From: Trichobilharzia szidati
Lineage: Eukaryota; Platyhelminthes; Trematoda; Strigeidida; Schistosomatidae
Assembly (NCBI GenBank): GCA_944472155.2
Contig: OX235274.1
Span: 33,106,052-33,170,051, forward strand
DNA length: 64,000 nucleotides
Reading direction: 5' to 3'
Below, one piece after another: positions 9,975 to 20,271 of this stretch (positions are counted from its first letter, which is position 1; each line of letters opens with the position of its first letter). The notes under the pieces were generated by a model. The model had not been told where the DNA came from. It saw only the letters and a list, made by a program, of their open reading frames with translations, and ran no database searches. The position numbers and the translations under genes were made by a program.

Positions 9975-10660
9975 TCGATAGGCACTTCAATTCTTGCAAG
10001 CAGTTGGCTAAAGTTATCTTGTCTGATACAGAACATCCTCTTTATTCTCAACTTTTGCCTTGTATCTCTTCGGGGAATGAACCAGAAGAAACTTCATAAG
10101 AATTTACGCTCGTACAGCTACTAAATATAAAAATTCTACCATACCACCATATTTAGCAAGGGTTTTGTGTGAAGAGAGAGTCAGATGTCAGAAAAGAACT
10201 TATAAACTTTTTTAATCAGTAACTGAACCACAAAGTATAACAAAGATTATTAATATATCTATTATATATTAGAAGTTAATTGGTGGATGGTGACTAGCAG
10301 TGGAATCCAGGATGCGCATTTCGTCCTATTTGGGACTCGTCACTGAATGTACCTGCATTCCGCAGTGAGTGATGAAACTGACCACTTCGGTCCAATCAAT
10401 CGACGGGAAAATCTAAAATTGAATTAAATGTATTATCTATGATACTATCTACTTGTACTTCATTATGTTTCCACCGATATTCTCTTTATAGTGGTTTCAT
10501 TATTAATATTATTATTATTACCATTTTAAATTTTATGTATGTACATATTTGTAAAAGGAGCTAAATTGTCGCAATATGTATAAAAACGCTGAAAGTTTCA
10601 TTCTGTGTAGTTACTACCGTTTGGAATAAAGTGATTATTATTATTATAACATCTTTATGT
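9975..10660 (+). mobile_element. CR1/Rex1-like element, 3' end, interrupted by Smalpha-like SINE
   Basis: Matches the 3' end of the element at 49275-52297. The shared blocks GGCA...TTCTTG, CTAAAGTTATC, GAACATCCTCTTTATTC, CCTTGTATCTCTTCGGG, GTGTGAAGAGA and AGAAAAGAACTT encode the C-terminal residues. Further on, GAGCTAAA, GCAATATGTA and AACGCTGAAA are followed by the (ATT)n tail at about 10632-10645. A Smalpha-like unit at 10263-10430 splits the two parts. Confidence 0.7.
10263..10430 (-). repeat. Smalpha-like hammerhead SINE, truncated
   Basis: On the minus strand: GACGAGTCCCAAATAGGACG followed by AAATGCGCATCCTGGATTCC. This is the Smalpha hammerhead layout: stem II GTCC/GGAC, GAAA, mini stem III and the C17 cleavage site. 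The C3 base of the core is missing (TCAG directly followed by TGACGAG). The plus-strand right end GACGGGAAAATCTAAAATTG matches the tails at 22190 and 22520. The tRNA-like head is absent. A possible duplicated target TATCTAT lies on both sides. Confidence 0.75.
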
Positions 10661-10784
10661 AGTGAATAAACATTTATAGTAACTTTAAGAAATTCAGTTT
10701 ATCCTAATGACTGGTTCATCCAACAGAGTTAACCATAAAGAATTGTAATAGGAACAGATGAAAGACTTGATAACATACCTTTAT

Positions 10785-12130
10785 TTTAAGGAATAAACAC
10801 ATCATATTTACACATTCTTAGCCATATTTAAGTTCGACTAAGTCAGAGGAGAATAAATTATTCTGATTGGTTGGCGTCTTTCGTCTTGATTATAGCACTA
10901 ACCTATCGCAGAAAATCAGCCCCAAGAGTTGTTCCCCGTAACTGAGGCATAACAAAAAGGTTACTTTGCGATACTCAGTATGAACACTGCAATTTGACAT
11001 ACCTGTGATTTTTAATACGTGTCCACCTACTGTTTGAACTGTCAGTGAACATGGCCCAACGCTGAAATATAGATTCTTCTCCATTAGCGAGACTGCCGCC
11101 CCTGTAGGTATTAAACATACGACTTATTTGCCTTTCAGTAATAACTTAGAATACATGGCTTGCTTCCACTACTTCTAGTCTTATTGGAGAGTGTGAATAC
11201 ACATTATAGTGCCTAGAATTTTTTCTTCCCCGTTTTCCTGGGTAACATCTCCAGTGTCCTGGTTTGCTACATTCAAAGCACTGATCTTTTTCGGTACTCA
11301 TTGGCAGTGCCGCTACTTCGCGCTGCTCCTAGTGGATTATTCTCCGTAGCTCTATTGCGGTTACGGTTGCGCTCAGTATCTGTTTTGTGATCTTTGAGAA
11401 ATCACTGGTGTTCATATGTTGTGCAGAGTTGATCAGTTGTAATCTCTGAGCAATGTGTTCGGAAACACTTTCAATAAACTGAGACGCCAACAATTGTGTC
11501 TCAGACTCTTCATCAAGTGTGGAAAGTGCTCGACGAGGTAGACTTGTCATCTTCACCATTAGTACAAGTGGGTTTCCGTCCGATCCCAGCTTCACGGCAC
11601 GGAACTTCTGTATTGCCTCTCATCTCTCAGTCTTGCTGTCTGACTCCGCCACCAACCATTCAACCATCCACTACCTGTCAGCCCCACATCTTCGTACACC
11701 TCCTCTGCCCGACCTTTCAGAAGAGTTCCCATAACAACTGTCTTTACCATTGAATCTTGGACATCTACCAACTCACTGACAGCATCGAAGCCCCGCTACA
11801 TATATCTCCTTCTTCGAAAGCAACAAGCCATAGGATCTTCATTGCCCACTGTAGCGGCGCCGAAGACCAGAGACTTGGCAACGAACCTTTGTTAAGGAAA
11901 AACATATCATATTTATACATTCTTAGCCATATTAAAGTTCGGCTAAGTAAGATGACAATAAACTCTTCTGATTGGTTGGCAGTTGGGTCAGGGTTAAACA
12001 AGTTGTCCAATGAAGTCGTTTCATGTTCACAACGTAAACTAGGTCCAGATTTGAGGAGTAAACACCTTTACACCTGGTCGCCTCCTATCAGTCTATTTCA
12101 CGCCACACTAGTAGTTTGAATTCACATATC
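10785..12130 (-). mobile_element. Internally deleted LTR retrotransposon remnant
   Basis: Two direct copies of a roughly 85-bp block (10785-10870 and 11888-11972) lie 1.1 kb apart. They share TTCTTAGCCATATT(T/A)AAGTTCG(A/G)CTAAGT and TTCTGATTGGTTGGC and look like LTR portions. On the minus strand the right block contains TATAAATA and is followed by a GGCGCCGCTACA end. Between them lie Gag and protease-like traces. Most of pol is deleted. Confidence 0.6.
11220..11750 (-). pseudogene. Gag-like fragment of the LTR element
   Basis: Minus-strand translation gives LSTLDEESETQLLASQF, then IELRRI, then after a stop EQREVAALP and a zinc-knuckle-like CFECSKPGHWRC. The knuckle is CX2CX4H but then has only two residues before the last Cys instead of four, so it is damaged. 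Downstream (10890-11084) VKLQCSY and QLRGTTLGADFL resemble the flap and end of a retroviral-type aspartic protease. This is typical of Gypsy-type elements; the exact family is not recognised. Confidence 0.6.
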
Positions 12131-13149
12131 TACTTGTGGTATTCTCCATCTTGATTGATTATCTTCCAATCAAGAAGAATACTTGTCAACAGAGATTACT
12201 CTGTGAAGTTCACCAATTGGTTAAGAAGACTAGTATACTCTGCAGTTTCATTTTGCGGTACTCCCACATGTTGCTATAGTAACGTATGAAGTAAGTCATG
12301 GTTTTTTTATTCAGGATGACTCATCTTTTGCGAATTTCACAGCATATTACATCTCATGGTAATCAAAGTTATTTGTCACACAATGTGTAACCTACTTAGC
12401 ACAGACATTTGTACTGAGAAATCAAGCATTATCTTTATTCCCTTCAAAGTTGAAAGTAAAATTTAGTCAATAAAAATGTAATCTAGGATTACATAATAAT
12501 AATTTGAATGAATTGAAAATCTCCATAGAAAGTCGTAAATAGAAGTTTGAATGTTTTTATTTTATAGACAATCACAACATACGCGTATGAACTTGATTTT
12601 CTACTTTCGACACTAGTCGATATAAGTGCTAGTTCAAAACTACTCATATCGATCAATCAGTAGTATATATATTTTTATGCAAAGCTTGTTCATAACCTAC
12701 AGTCTAGAGTGGGTTAGTGAATCAAAGTGGACTTCTGTAGTCCCATCTGAACCTGTGGATATAAGGAGGCTGATAGTGTCATAGTGTGAACACGACAACG
12801 AGGAGCAAAAAATGCTCAAACATGAAGGGGTGAAAAGTCTTTACCACGACTGGAAAACGATGGCAGGCAATGTAGGCGAAAGAAGTGGGAATGTATGAGC
12901 AGTGTTTACTGACTATCATCATTAGTAAAACGGGTTCTAAGAAAGCTATGATAGTGTACGGATGCTGTTTTAAAAACTTCTTAGGAAAGAACATCAAAGA
13001 ATCGTGTAGAAGATGTTCAAGGGCACTTCAACAGGCTTATATACCCGGTTGTACTACAGCTGTCCACCATCCATCACTCATCTGAATAGGATATAGAAAA
13101 GTCTAATCCAACTGTAAACAAATATGCAAAACTTATTTGTTGAGTGGAA
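12131..13149. other. Unassigned intergenic DNA
   Basis: No gene seen. A short block at 12640-12680 (ACTACTCATATCGATCAATCAGTAGTATAT) resembles 26715-26760 and may be an uncharacterised dispersed repeat. The 12780-13080 part has weak open frames on both strands without recognisable domains. Confidence 0.4.
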
Positions 13150-14290
13150 TGAGGGAAGGCCATTGAACCCAATGAATCTCCGACTAGATTGACTGTGGTA
13201 TTACCTAATGCATGTTTGGAGATGTCAAATAGTTCAACTGGACTAACTGGTATAGAATGTTGATCATTCGAGTTTATAAGAAAGGGATTAATAGATTCTA
13301 GATTGCATAGATCTGCGAAGAAGATTGAGTGGGCTCGATGAAACCAGGAATTTAGGCTTCAGGACAGGGGGAAGGTGTATTGATTAAATCTTCACTCTTT
13401 GACATATTATGGAACATAGGAATAATTGCCTGTGTTCAACACTTGCATTATTTGTTTCCCTGAAGACGACATTTGACCGTGTCGATTGAGTGGTAAGGTG
13501 AAGTGTTTGATGTGAAGAGAATATCAAGAAGAACTATTGAAGTAATTGAAGTCCTTTACCTGGGTGTTATATATCTGTGCAGCAGCTACTGGAACCTTAT
13601 TTTCCGTGTTAACAGCAACCAGAGGTATTCGTTAAGATACTCACTGTCCCAATTCCTGTTTAATTTCACCATAGGTATGCTAATAGACATGAGACTGACT
13701 GATTTCGATTTTTCAGGAACTGTTATCGGAAAATAGCCTAATTGATCTAAGTAGTGAAAGTGATGCTGTTACTTAAGGTGATGAGGCTGAAAAAATACGG
13801 AACTTTCGGAATACGTTGTTAAAACGCTTGAGTACGTTTGAGGAAAATTATCTGTCTGTTGAGTGCTGAATGAAGTTTCAGGATTGGTTTGCATGGACTC
13901 CTATTTTAAGGATAGAAAATAGAATAATAGAGTGGTGGCATCACTTGAAATGGACTGATTGTGGACGAAATCTCTGTCACAACACAGAAGGCTTATTTGA
14001 CACTTGTAAACGTACGTCATGTTTGCCACAGGCGTGATATCTGCCGATGCACCAAAGTGTGTGTGTGTGCGCAGCCGAATAGTTTACTCCGTTCAAATTT
14101 ACGCCTGTGATACACAACTGGTGCCCTGACTCAGTCTTCCGTATCAAATGGGATAATATTCTGAGTAATAATAATGTTGAGTTTAGCGTTTTAGTTAAGG
14201 TGTTATTTTGACCTACATAGCTAGGTGCTGCCTGTCTTGGCTGGAGTCCTCAAGATATCAAGTAGCAATAGTTAGAGACCTGGTGATGTA
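13150..14290 (+). mobile_element. RTE-type family A, old degenerate copy
   Basis: Heavily mutated reverse transcriptase. Recognisable fragments in order include a GFR..RG.CID-like segment near 13340-13390, a TFDRVD-like catalytic A region near 13465, QFLFNFTIGMLID near 13655-13690, an N.L.DL....D remnant of the YADD region near 13735 and a KVSNN-like segment near 14160. Every frame is broken many times, so this is one of the oldest family A insertions here. Confidence 0.6.
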
Positions 14291-14869
14291 TAAAATGGAG
14301 TATATATATTCACTAATTTTTCAATGCAATAATGTTTATTTGCCAGAGTAGAAAATTGTTTAGTTCGCATAACCATTTTGATACATTCAATTTAGCTGAA
14401 AGTTCATATTCCCATTAATTTGCTGTCAAGTTACTTACAAAATCCAATGAGTAAGTGTAAATACAGTAAACTATTCCTTATCAAATCACAAGTCATATCG
14501 ACGTTGATACCACTTTACAGCTGAAACCGAAGAATTCTCCGTCTGTACAGCGATGGCTGTCTGCTCGACAACGGCACATTAATAGTATATTTGATAGCTG
14601 CAGCTTGAACTTAGGAAAAAGAACCCTAAAATTATTAAATTAATTAAGATAACATCTCGAACACTGATTCTCTTCCCGTGACTCTTACATCTGAATATAA
14701 ACCCGTCTATAGTTTGAGACGAGAGTTAGATGTCCACTGGACTTCTACAAGAACACAAATGCCTCCTTCTTATGAAGCCATTATTTTGCCAAAACTTAAA
14801 AACAGTATCCAAACGAAATGGATTTCTTAATTTCCAAGAGTTAATTTGTAAGAATTTGATTTGTTTCAT
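14291..14869. other. Unassigned intergenic DNA
   Basis: AT-rich, with no supported feature. Confidence 0.4.
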
Positions 14870-15290
14870 GTTTGATCTCGGAATGTTGTGGGTTACAGAA
14901 CCATTGAAAACCATTAAGAAGTACTGGATAGCTGTTTCGTCCCCATTCGGGACTCTTCGGTAATACACACCCACTGGATTTCAAATCAGTGGCCTTCCAC
15001 CTAAAAGGCAAGCCCACAAACGTTTCAACCACTGGCATCTGACCCATAAATGGCTCATGAATTCCAAATTCTACCAATTCGTGATTTAAGCCAGTCCCTC
15101 AGCCAATGTCATCGGTGAGTATTTGTCCTCACACCCAACATGATGGACCCCGCTGGTTATGGCTTGACACTAGAACTCCAAGCAACTTCGGCTTGCAGCC
15201 AGTCACTGGTGAGCATCAGATTAATTTTCAGGAGTCAGTTTCTAGGAATTTGATCTGTTTCAAAGTTGATCATGGATAGGACATTCTTAA
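14870..15290 (-). repeat. SINE2, near full length
   Basis: On the minus strand: hammerhead region TATTAC-CGAAGAG-TCCCGAATGGGGAC-GAAAC-AGCTATC-CAGTAC. Stem II and GAAA are kept but the core start reads CCGAAGAG in place of CTGANGAG. The body includes GAATTCATGAGC and the GATTAATTTTCAGGAG block shared with 1962-2365. Confidence 0.7.
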
Positions 15291-15639
15291 TTTCTGAACA
15301 TGAATTAATATTTTAGCTGAGAATGTTATGTCATATGGCGCAAATCTCATGGGTTAATTCAACATGATCGGTTTTTCGTCTGGATCGCTCACCACTTTTT
15401 TATTTGGCCGGCCATCATATCCAATGTGTTCAATCCCAGTACTAATTCATACAGAATTAGTATGCCTTCATATGTTTGATCATAGGGAATAAAAAGACAG
15501 TTGCAGCAAAGAAAATTTTCTTTTCAACGAAGTCATCATCTAGGCTGTACATTCGTGTATTTATCACAAATGGATGGGAAAGTTCCAGAATAATTTCCGG
15601 TTAAGGGTCAAATTAATAAAAATTACAATTAGGAATTAG

Positions 15640-15925
15640 AATGCCATAATAAACAGGGGACGGGTAAAACTCAAACAAAGTAGCATAATAACTAAGAAGA
15701 TTGATGTTGTGCAATTGGGGGTTAGAAATGTAAAAATAACAAAATAGACAGGATGTTTGGATAAAAAACTAATGTGATGAATAATTGTTTATGCAATCAG
15801 GGATTAAATATGTAGAAATAGTAAAATGACAAAATAAACAGGAAGTGTGGATATGAAAATACGGTAGTGTAGACAGGGATTAAGAAAACAGGAAGTTTAG
15901 ATAAGAAAGGCGATGGTATGGTCAT
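15640..15925 (-). repeat. Minisatellite-like tandem repeat in PLE 3' UTR
   Basis: Three imperfect units of about 80 bp, each built on GGG(G/A)TTA..., AAAATGACAAAATA and AACAGGA(A/T)GT(G/T)TGGATA, decreasing in length toward 15925. Confidence 0.55.
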
Positions 15926-15953
15926 TACTAAAAAAGAAAAAAAATTTACCTGT

Positions 15954-16427
15954 TTATGATGGCCATGGTAGGGACAGGGGTTGGACGTATTTCTTTTGGA
16001 TACAAAGTGTGGGTTTGAGCTTTTGGATAGCTAACGCCTCAGCTATGCCCAGATGCCTTGATTTCACTCCCTTTGATAGGTTTGATTGAATCTTGTATAT
16101 TACATTGAAGGACTTTTCGAAAGGCGCTGAATGTCCTGAGTTGACCAGATGCTCTGTCACTGAACTGTATACACGTTTTCGGTCTCCTTTTACTAGCCAG
16201 GCTGGGTAGTGTTTACGAGCGCGTTTTTCAAGTCGGCGCATGGTACGGCCGATGTACTCAGCTCCACAAGAGCAAGTAAACTGGTATATGCACGTTGAGG
16301 TGGCCCAATGCGACAGCTTGTCTTTCGCGTTTTGGCTGAACAGCTTCTTTGGAACGGACTGGACTTGTTCGGAAGTCTTCGATTTGAGATTCTTGTCTAT
16401 GAACCTGGGAGGAAAACCGTTTTCCAT
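15954..16427 (-). pseudogene. GIY-YIG endonuclease of Penelope-like element (C-terminal part)
   Basis: 157 uninterrupted codons. The linker NGFPPRFIDKN, common to PLE proteins just after the reverse transcriptase, comes first. It is followed by KDKLSHWATSTCIYQFTC, the nuclease core CGAEYIGRTMRRLEKRARKH (GIY-YIG-like YIG with the catalytic Arg), the conserved SSVTEHLVNSGH and IAEALAIQKLKPTLCIQK, ending in LSLPWPS. The enzyme would nick target DNA for retroposition. The reverse transcriptase upstream is absent, so the locus is not functional. Confidence 0.85.
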
Positions 16428-17623
16428 CAGGGTTTTTTGGAGAAAAGGGTCATATGTTTCAGCGATTAAATCAAAGATTAAAATTCTATGGAAGCAGGTT
16501 GAGAAATCTTCTTCGAAATTGACCTAAAGAATCAAAACTAGATAACTCTGGGTGCACAACGAAATGAAAGAATAAGAATTGATTTTCGGTAATAAAATAA
16601 ATGCCTTTATAAATTTCGACAGAATTAGGTTTTAAATATGAAGGAATGCTGACAACTGGCTAAGAAGATCCATCTACAAAAAACCACCAAGGAATGGACA
16701 ATTCATCAACTTTCAAAGTTCCGTGCTTCTAAGCAGAAAGAGAAACCAAATTTACTCTCTTTCCTCGAGGATCCGGAAAATTTGCACTGAGGAGTCAATT
16801 GACGAAAAATTGTGAAATCTCCGAGCGACTTTGATAGAAAATGGATTCCCACCCTGAATCATAGACAAGAATCTAAAACCAAAGAAAACGCCTTAGAAGG
16901 TCCAATTCGCCCCAGAAAGATGGTGGTACTTAACCTCAAATTTAAAAGTGATGTCGGAGCAGGACTTCTCTATAGACGTCTTGCGAAGTCTCTCAGCAGA
17001 ACATACTTCGCCGCCAGCCAACGAGTAACATTCTCCTGCAAAGAACTATTCGACCAGAACGTAAAAGATAAGCTGTCACATTGGGTCACTTCAACATGCA
17101 TATACAAATTCACTTGCCAGGGTGGAGCCGAGTACATTAACTGTAACATGCCTCCACCTGTAAAATGAGCTCGGGAACACTGTCCAGCGTGGTTAGAAAA
17201 AGGAGGACACAAAGGTGTGTACAGTTTGGTAACAGAAGATCTGGTGAATTCAGGACATTCAGCTCCATTTGAAAAGTCCTTCAAAGTGATGCACAAGATC
17301 CAATAAAACCACTCTCTCAAAGGGAGTGAAATCAAGACATCCAGGAATAGCTGAGGCACTGGCGATCCAAAAACACAAGCCCAGTCTATGTGTTCAAAAA
17401 AACTACGTCCAACTGTTGTCCCTACCGTGACCATCATGAAAAGTCACTCCCACAAATAATGATTATCTAATTACCTTTCTTGTCTAACCTTCCTGTTTAT
17501 TTCTGTTATTTTTACGTCTCTAATTCCCATCTGCATTACTAAAATTTGGTTGCTATTTTTTTAAAATTTTTATATGTCCGAAAGTCCTACCTATTTTGTT
17601 AATACCACGTTTTTAATCCGTAA

Positions 17624-17906
17624 CTGGTTGGGGGATTTCATCATGAACTGACGTCGGTTAGAGAACCATTAGAAAACCTGCGGGTACTGGACAGCTGTTT
17701 CGTCAGCCTAGTTTGGGACTCTTCACCTGTACACCAACCACCGGGGTTCGAACCCAGGGGCTTCTGGTCATAAGGCGAGCTCGTAGACCATTAAGCAGCC
17801 ACTGGGACCCGGTCCAATGGCCAGCGCATGAATTCTAACTTCTACCAATTCATGACATAATGCGACCACTTCGCAGTATCTTCTCCGGTGAGATGCCGCC
17901 TCACCT
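17624..17906 (-). repeat. SINE2, full-length copy with target-site duplication
   Basis: Flanked by TCCGTAA at 17617-17623 and 17907-17913, so the insertion limits are well defined at about 283 bp. Minus strand: A-box-like TGGCTGCTTAATGG and B-box-like GGGTTCGAACCCC, then GTACAG-GTGAAGAG-TCCC..-GAC-GAAAC-AGCTGTC-CAGTAC. The core has G for C at position 3. Confidence 0.8.
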
Positions 17907-18092
17907 TCCGTAATTCTACAAACTGAATAGTTTTCCAGTAATTAGAATCTTATTGTCTTTTCTAACCGACCTTCCTGATTATTAAACTTTGTAATTTTTC
18001 TAGTTTGAACACGGATCGTAATTTCATTAATTTAACCTTTAACCGGAAATAATTATGGAACTTGCTCACACATTTAATATAAATACACTAAT

Positions 18093-18144
18093 GTACAGTC
18101 TAACTGATGACTTCGCCGAAAAGAAAATTGTCTTCACTGCAACC
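18093..18144 (+). ncRNA. Hammerhead-ribozyme-like motif in PLE 3' tail
   Basis: CTGATGA at 18104-18110 and GAAA at 18118-18121, separated by CTTCGCC. Stem III AAGA/TCTT (18121-18124 with 18131-18134) closes a 6-base loop, and C at 18135 is the expected cleavage base. Stem I could form from CAGT (18096-18099) and ACTG (18136-18139) but leaves four bases (CTAA) unpaired, and stem II is weak. Hammerhead motifs are established in Penelope-like elements; activity of this copy is doubtful. Confidence 0.55.
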
Positions 18145-18291
18145 ATATTTTTAACAAATCTGTATTTGTGAATAGGTTAAACCTTGTCAATGAACTGTTG
18201 TTCCAGTTGTTCATTCCACTGAATAAGATTGCCCCTTCTGAAAAATAAATAGATAAATGATAGGTGTACCATTTCATTACCCTATTTTTGA

Positions 18292-20271
18292 CTATATTGG
18301 ATAATGCTTTGAATGATAGTCACTTGGACAATGCATTTTTCTAATCTGACTTCTACTTTTAACTTTTGTTCTAAACGGTTTCCGTTCTCTTTTATCATTT
18401 ATAAAAAATTTACTTCGTTGATTATTTAACCAATTTGATAAAATGGCGGGTTCTTCAACTCGCTCTTTTTGTCCTGTTAAATTTTCCGCTTTCAGTAATT
18501 TTGTTTTAAATGAATTAAGCGTTAAATCTGTTGTTGTTGGTGTTGTTGTTATTGTTGTTGTTGTTGTTGTTGCAGTGGTAGTGTATTCTTTATCGTATAC
18601 CTTTGTTGATGTAGTCAAGGAAAGCAGATCAGAAAGTTTACTTAGACCTTTAGATTTTGTTGACGATGGTGCTTGTGTTAGACTTACACCACAGCCTGCT
18701 CCAGATACAGGTGATTCATCAGATTTCTTAGGCAAATCTCCAACGGTTAAGTAGGATTTTTCTAAAGAATAATCATTCAACAGTAAAGTCTCTGGAAGCT
18801 GTTGTTGTTGTTGCTGGTCTGTTTGTTGTTTTTTCTCTGTAAACGAGGGTAATCCATCCTGATAATTTATATTCATTGATAAGTGAGATGATGTCTCTTC
18901 CCATTTTGTTGAGTCGTATGTCAATGAGTCAACATTTTCATTAGTTGTTGTAGGCAGCAGAGAAATAGGTGAACAAGGAGGAAATGCTTGTCTATCACCG
19001 TCATTTGACGACGTCAGTTTAAGTTTATTCCAATCAATTTCAACGTCTTTATGAACTAGAAACTCTTGATTCTTATCATCCGTATCATACGGAAGTGTTT
19101 TATCTATATCTGAACCATTTTTAATAATACTAGCTGTTTTCTCACGTTCTTTCAACTCTTCCATATTTAACAGGTGTAAACTAAAGTCTTTTTGGTTGGT
19201 TTCATAATTCAACCATTCCAGCCGACTTGTATCAATACAGGAAGACAAGGGATTCAGTAGGAGGAAGTTATTCGATAGTGTATCCTTTTGAGTAGTAATA
19301 TAACCATCATTTTCTAAATGATGATCTAATTTCTCAGTTATATCAGACAAAAAGAGGTTGTGTGTTGAATTAAATGACTTGTTGAAATAATCTACTTCAC
19401 TGCCGATTAAATTATCCGGATTTTGAACTGGTATTTTTAAACGTGCATTTCTAAACATTGAAAGAATTTGCTCTGTGGTTGTAGTCAATTTGATTGCTGT
19501 CAACGGTTCACTGTGTGACACTGAAGATGAAGAGGATGGATAATCTGATTCGGTAGTATTCATGTAATCATTAATTAAAATACGCGGTCTGTAGTAATGC
19601 GTTAATAAAGCACGTACACCGGGGAAATTTTCAATTAAACACGGTTCACTATGACGTTCCAGCAAAGCAATACGTTGAATGCGTAGATTATAGTCTCTCC
19701 CGTCACTCATTATCCAGTTTACTGCACTTAAAATTAAATCTTGTTTCAGTTTTTCAATATCTGCTAAATTTTGCGCCAAATTACATGCTTTATTCAACAG
19801 GGTAGCGTTATTTTCACTTGTCAATGTTGTATCTAAATTTGTTATATCATTTGGATTTAATAGATTAGGCGGGAGATCTTTTATAGACGCGTGTGTTTCC
19901 ATCATTGAAATCGCCGCTGTAGCTGGGATAACCTTACGCATATTGAACTTGCCTAGATGACTGAGTAAACATTTCTGGTGGAAGCGAACATCTTCAGCAG
20001 TTCTACTTGGACGCTTGATAAAATTTCCCTTGAATGGATATAAGCGATCCCACCACATTGGTGATATACAATCAAAAAATTGCAGTAATGATTGAATACG
20101 TCTACGATAGACGTCGATTTCTGTATTCAATGCATTTCCACACTGGATACCAGATTCATGCGTACTGCTTTGTACAGTATGCTTTGTCATTTGCAATGGT
20201 TGAAACAGTAAGGCATCATTTATTGTATCTTTTATACTCGAATAGGTATGACGATTAACTATTTCTGACAT
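18292..20271 (-). CDS. Uncharacterised 659-residue protein, single open frame
   Basis: Uninterrupted frame with its ATG directly preceded by an in-frame TAG. That same CTAATAG could also act as a cis- or trans-splice acceptor for a 5' exon. I do not recognise a family. The first third is the most protein-like and complex part: IDVYRRRIQSLLQFFDCI, then MWWDRLYPFKGNF, FHQKCLLSHLGKFNMRKVIP, and a helical stretch NLAQNLADIEKLKQDLILSAVNWIM before FPGVRALLTHYYRPRIL. From about residue 240 it becomes Ser/Thr/Asn-rich and probably disordered. It includes a Gln run near 484-491 and a Thr-rich tract near 559-583. The last 33 residues are basic (KRERKPFRTKVKSRSQIRK). No signal peptide or membrane segment. 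The intact frame amid decayed transposons argues for a functional, possibly nuclear or scaffold protein. Flanked by PLE debris downstream. Confidence 0.75.
   Translation of the reverse strand: MSEIVNRHTYSSIKDTINDALLFQPLQMTKHTVQSSTHESGIQCGNALNTEIDVYRRRIQSLLQFFDCISPMWWDRLYPFKGNFIKRPSRTAEDVRFHQKCLLSHLGKFNMRKVIPATAAISMMETHASIKDLPPNLLNPNDITNLDTTLTSENNATLLNKACNLAQNLADIEKLKQDLILSAVNWIMSDGRDYNLRIQRIALLERHSEPCLIENFPGVRALLTHYYRPRILINDYMNTTESDYPSSSSSVSHSEPLTAIKLTTTTEQILSMFRNARLKIPVQNPDNLIGSEVDYFNKSFNSTHNLFLSDITEKLDHHLENDGYITTQKDTLSNNFLLLNPLSSCIDTSRLEWLNYETNQKDFSLHLLNMEELKEREKTASIIKNGSDIDKTLPYDTDDKNQEFLVHKDVEIDWNKLKLTSSNDGDRQAFPPCSPISLLPTTTNENVDSLTYDSTKWEETSSHLSMNINYQDGLPSFTEKKQQTDQQQQQQLPETLLLNDYSLEKSYLTVGDLPKKSDESPVSGAGCGVSLTQAPSSTKSKGLSKLSDLLSLTTSTKVYDKEYTTTATTTTTTITTTPTTTDLTLNSFKTKLLKAENLTGQKERVEEPAILSNWLNNQRSKFFINDKRERKPFRTKVKSRSQIRKMHCPSDYHSKHYPI

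Larger units (their letters stand above)
15482..16500 (-). mobile_element. Penelope-like element, copy 1 (endonuclease plus 3' tail)
   Basis: Minus-strand element whose 3' tail (15482-15560) carries TGATGACTTCG and TTGAAAAGAAAATTTTC, the PLE tail motif. A roughly 400-bp AT-rich 3' UTR separates the tail from the endonuclease. The 5' end breaks off near 16500, about 150 bp from the oppositely oriented copy 2. Confidence 0.8.
16650..18160 (+). mobile_element. Penelope-like element, copy 2 (degenerate), interrupted by SINE2
   Basis: Starts within the PLE reverse transcriptase C-terminus (KKPPRNGQFINFQS, SRKRN, IYSLSSRIRKI). It continues with ENGFPP, the nuclease region (HIGSLQHAYTNSLA in a shifted frame) and IAEALAIQKHKPSLCVQK near 17350-17400. 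A 3' UTR and a tail at 18080-18160 follow, with a hammerhead-like core. Several frameshifts. Head-to-head with copy 1. Confidence 0.75.

Noticed and set aside
18443..18754. Plus-strand Val-rich 103-codon frame
   Set aside because: It is the antisense of the Thr-rich tract and C-terminal part of the 659-codon gene.
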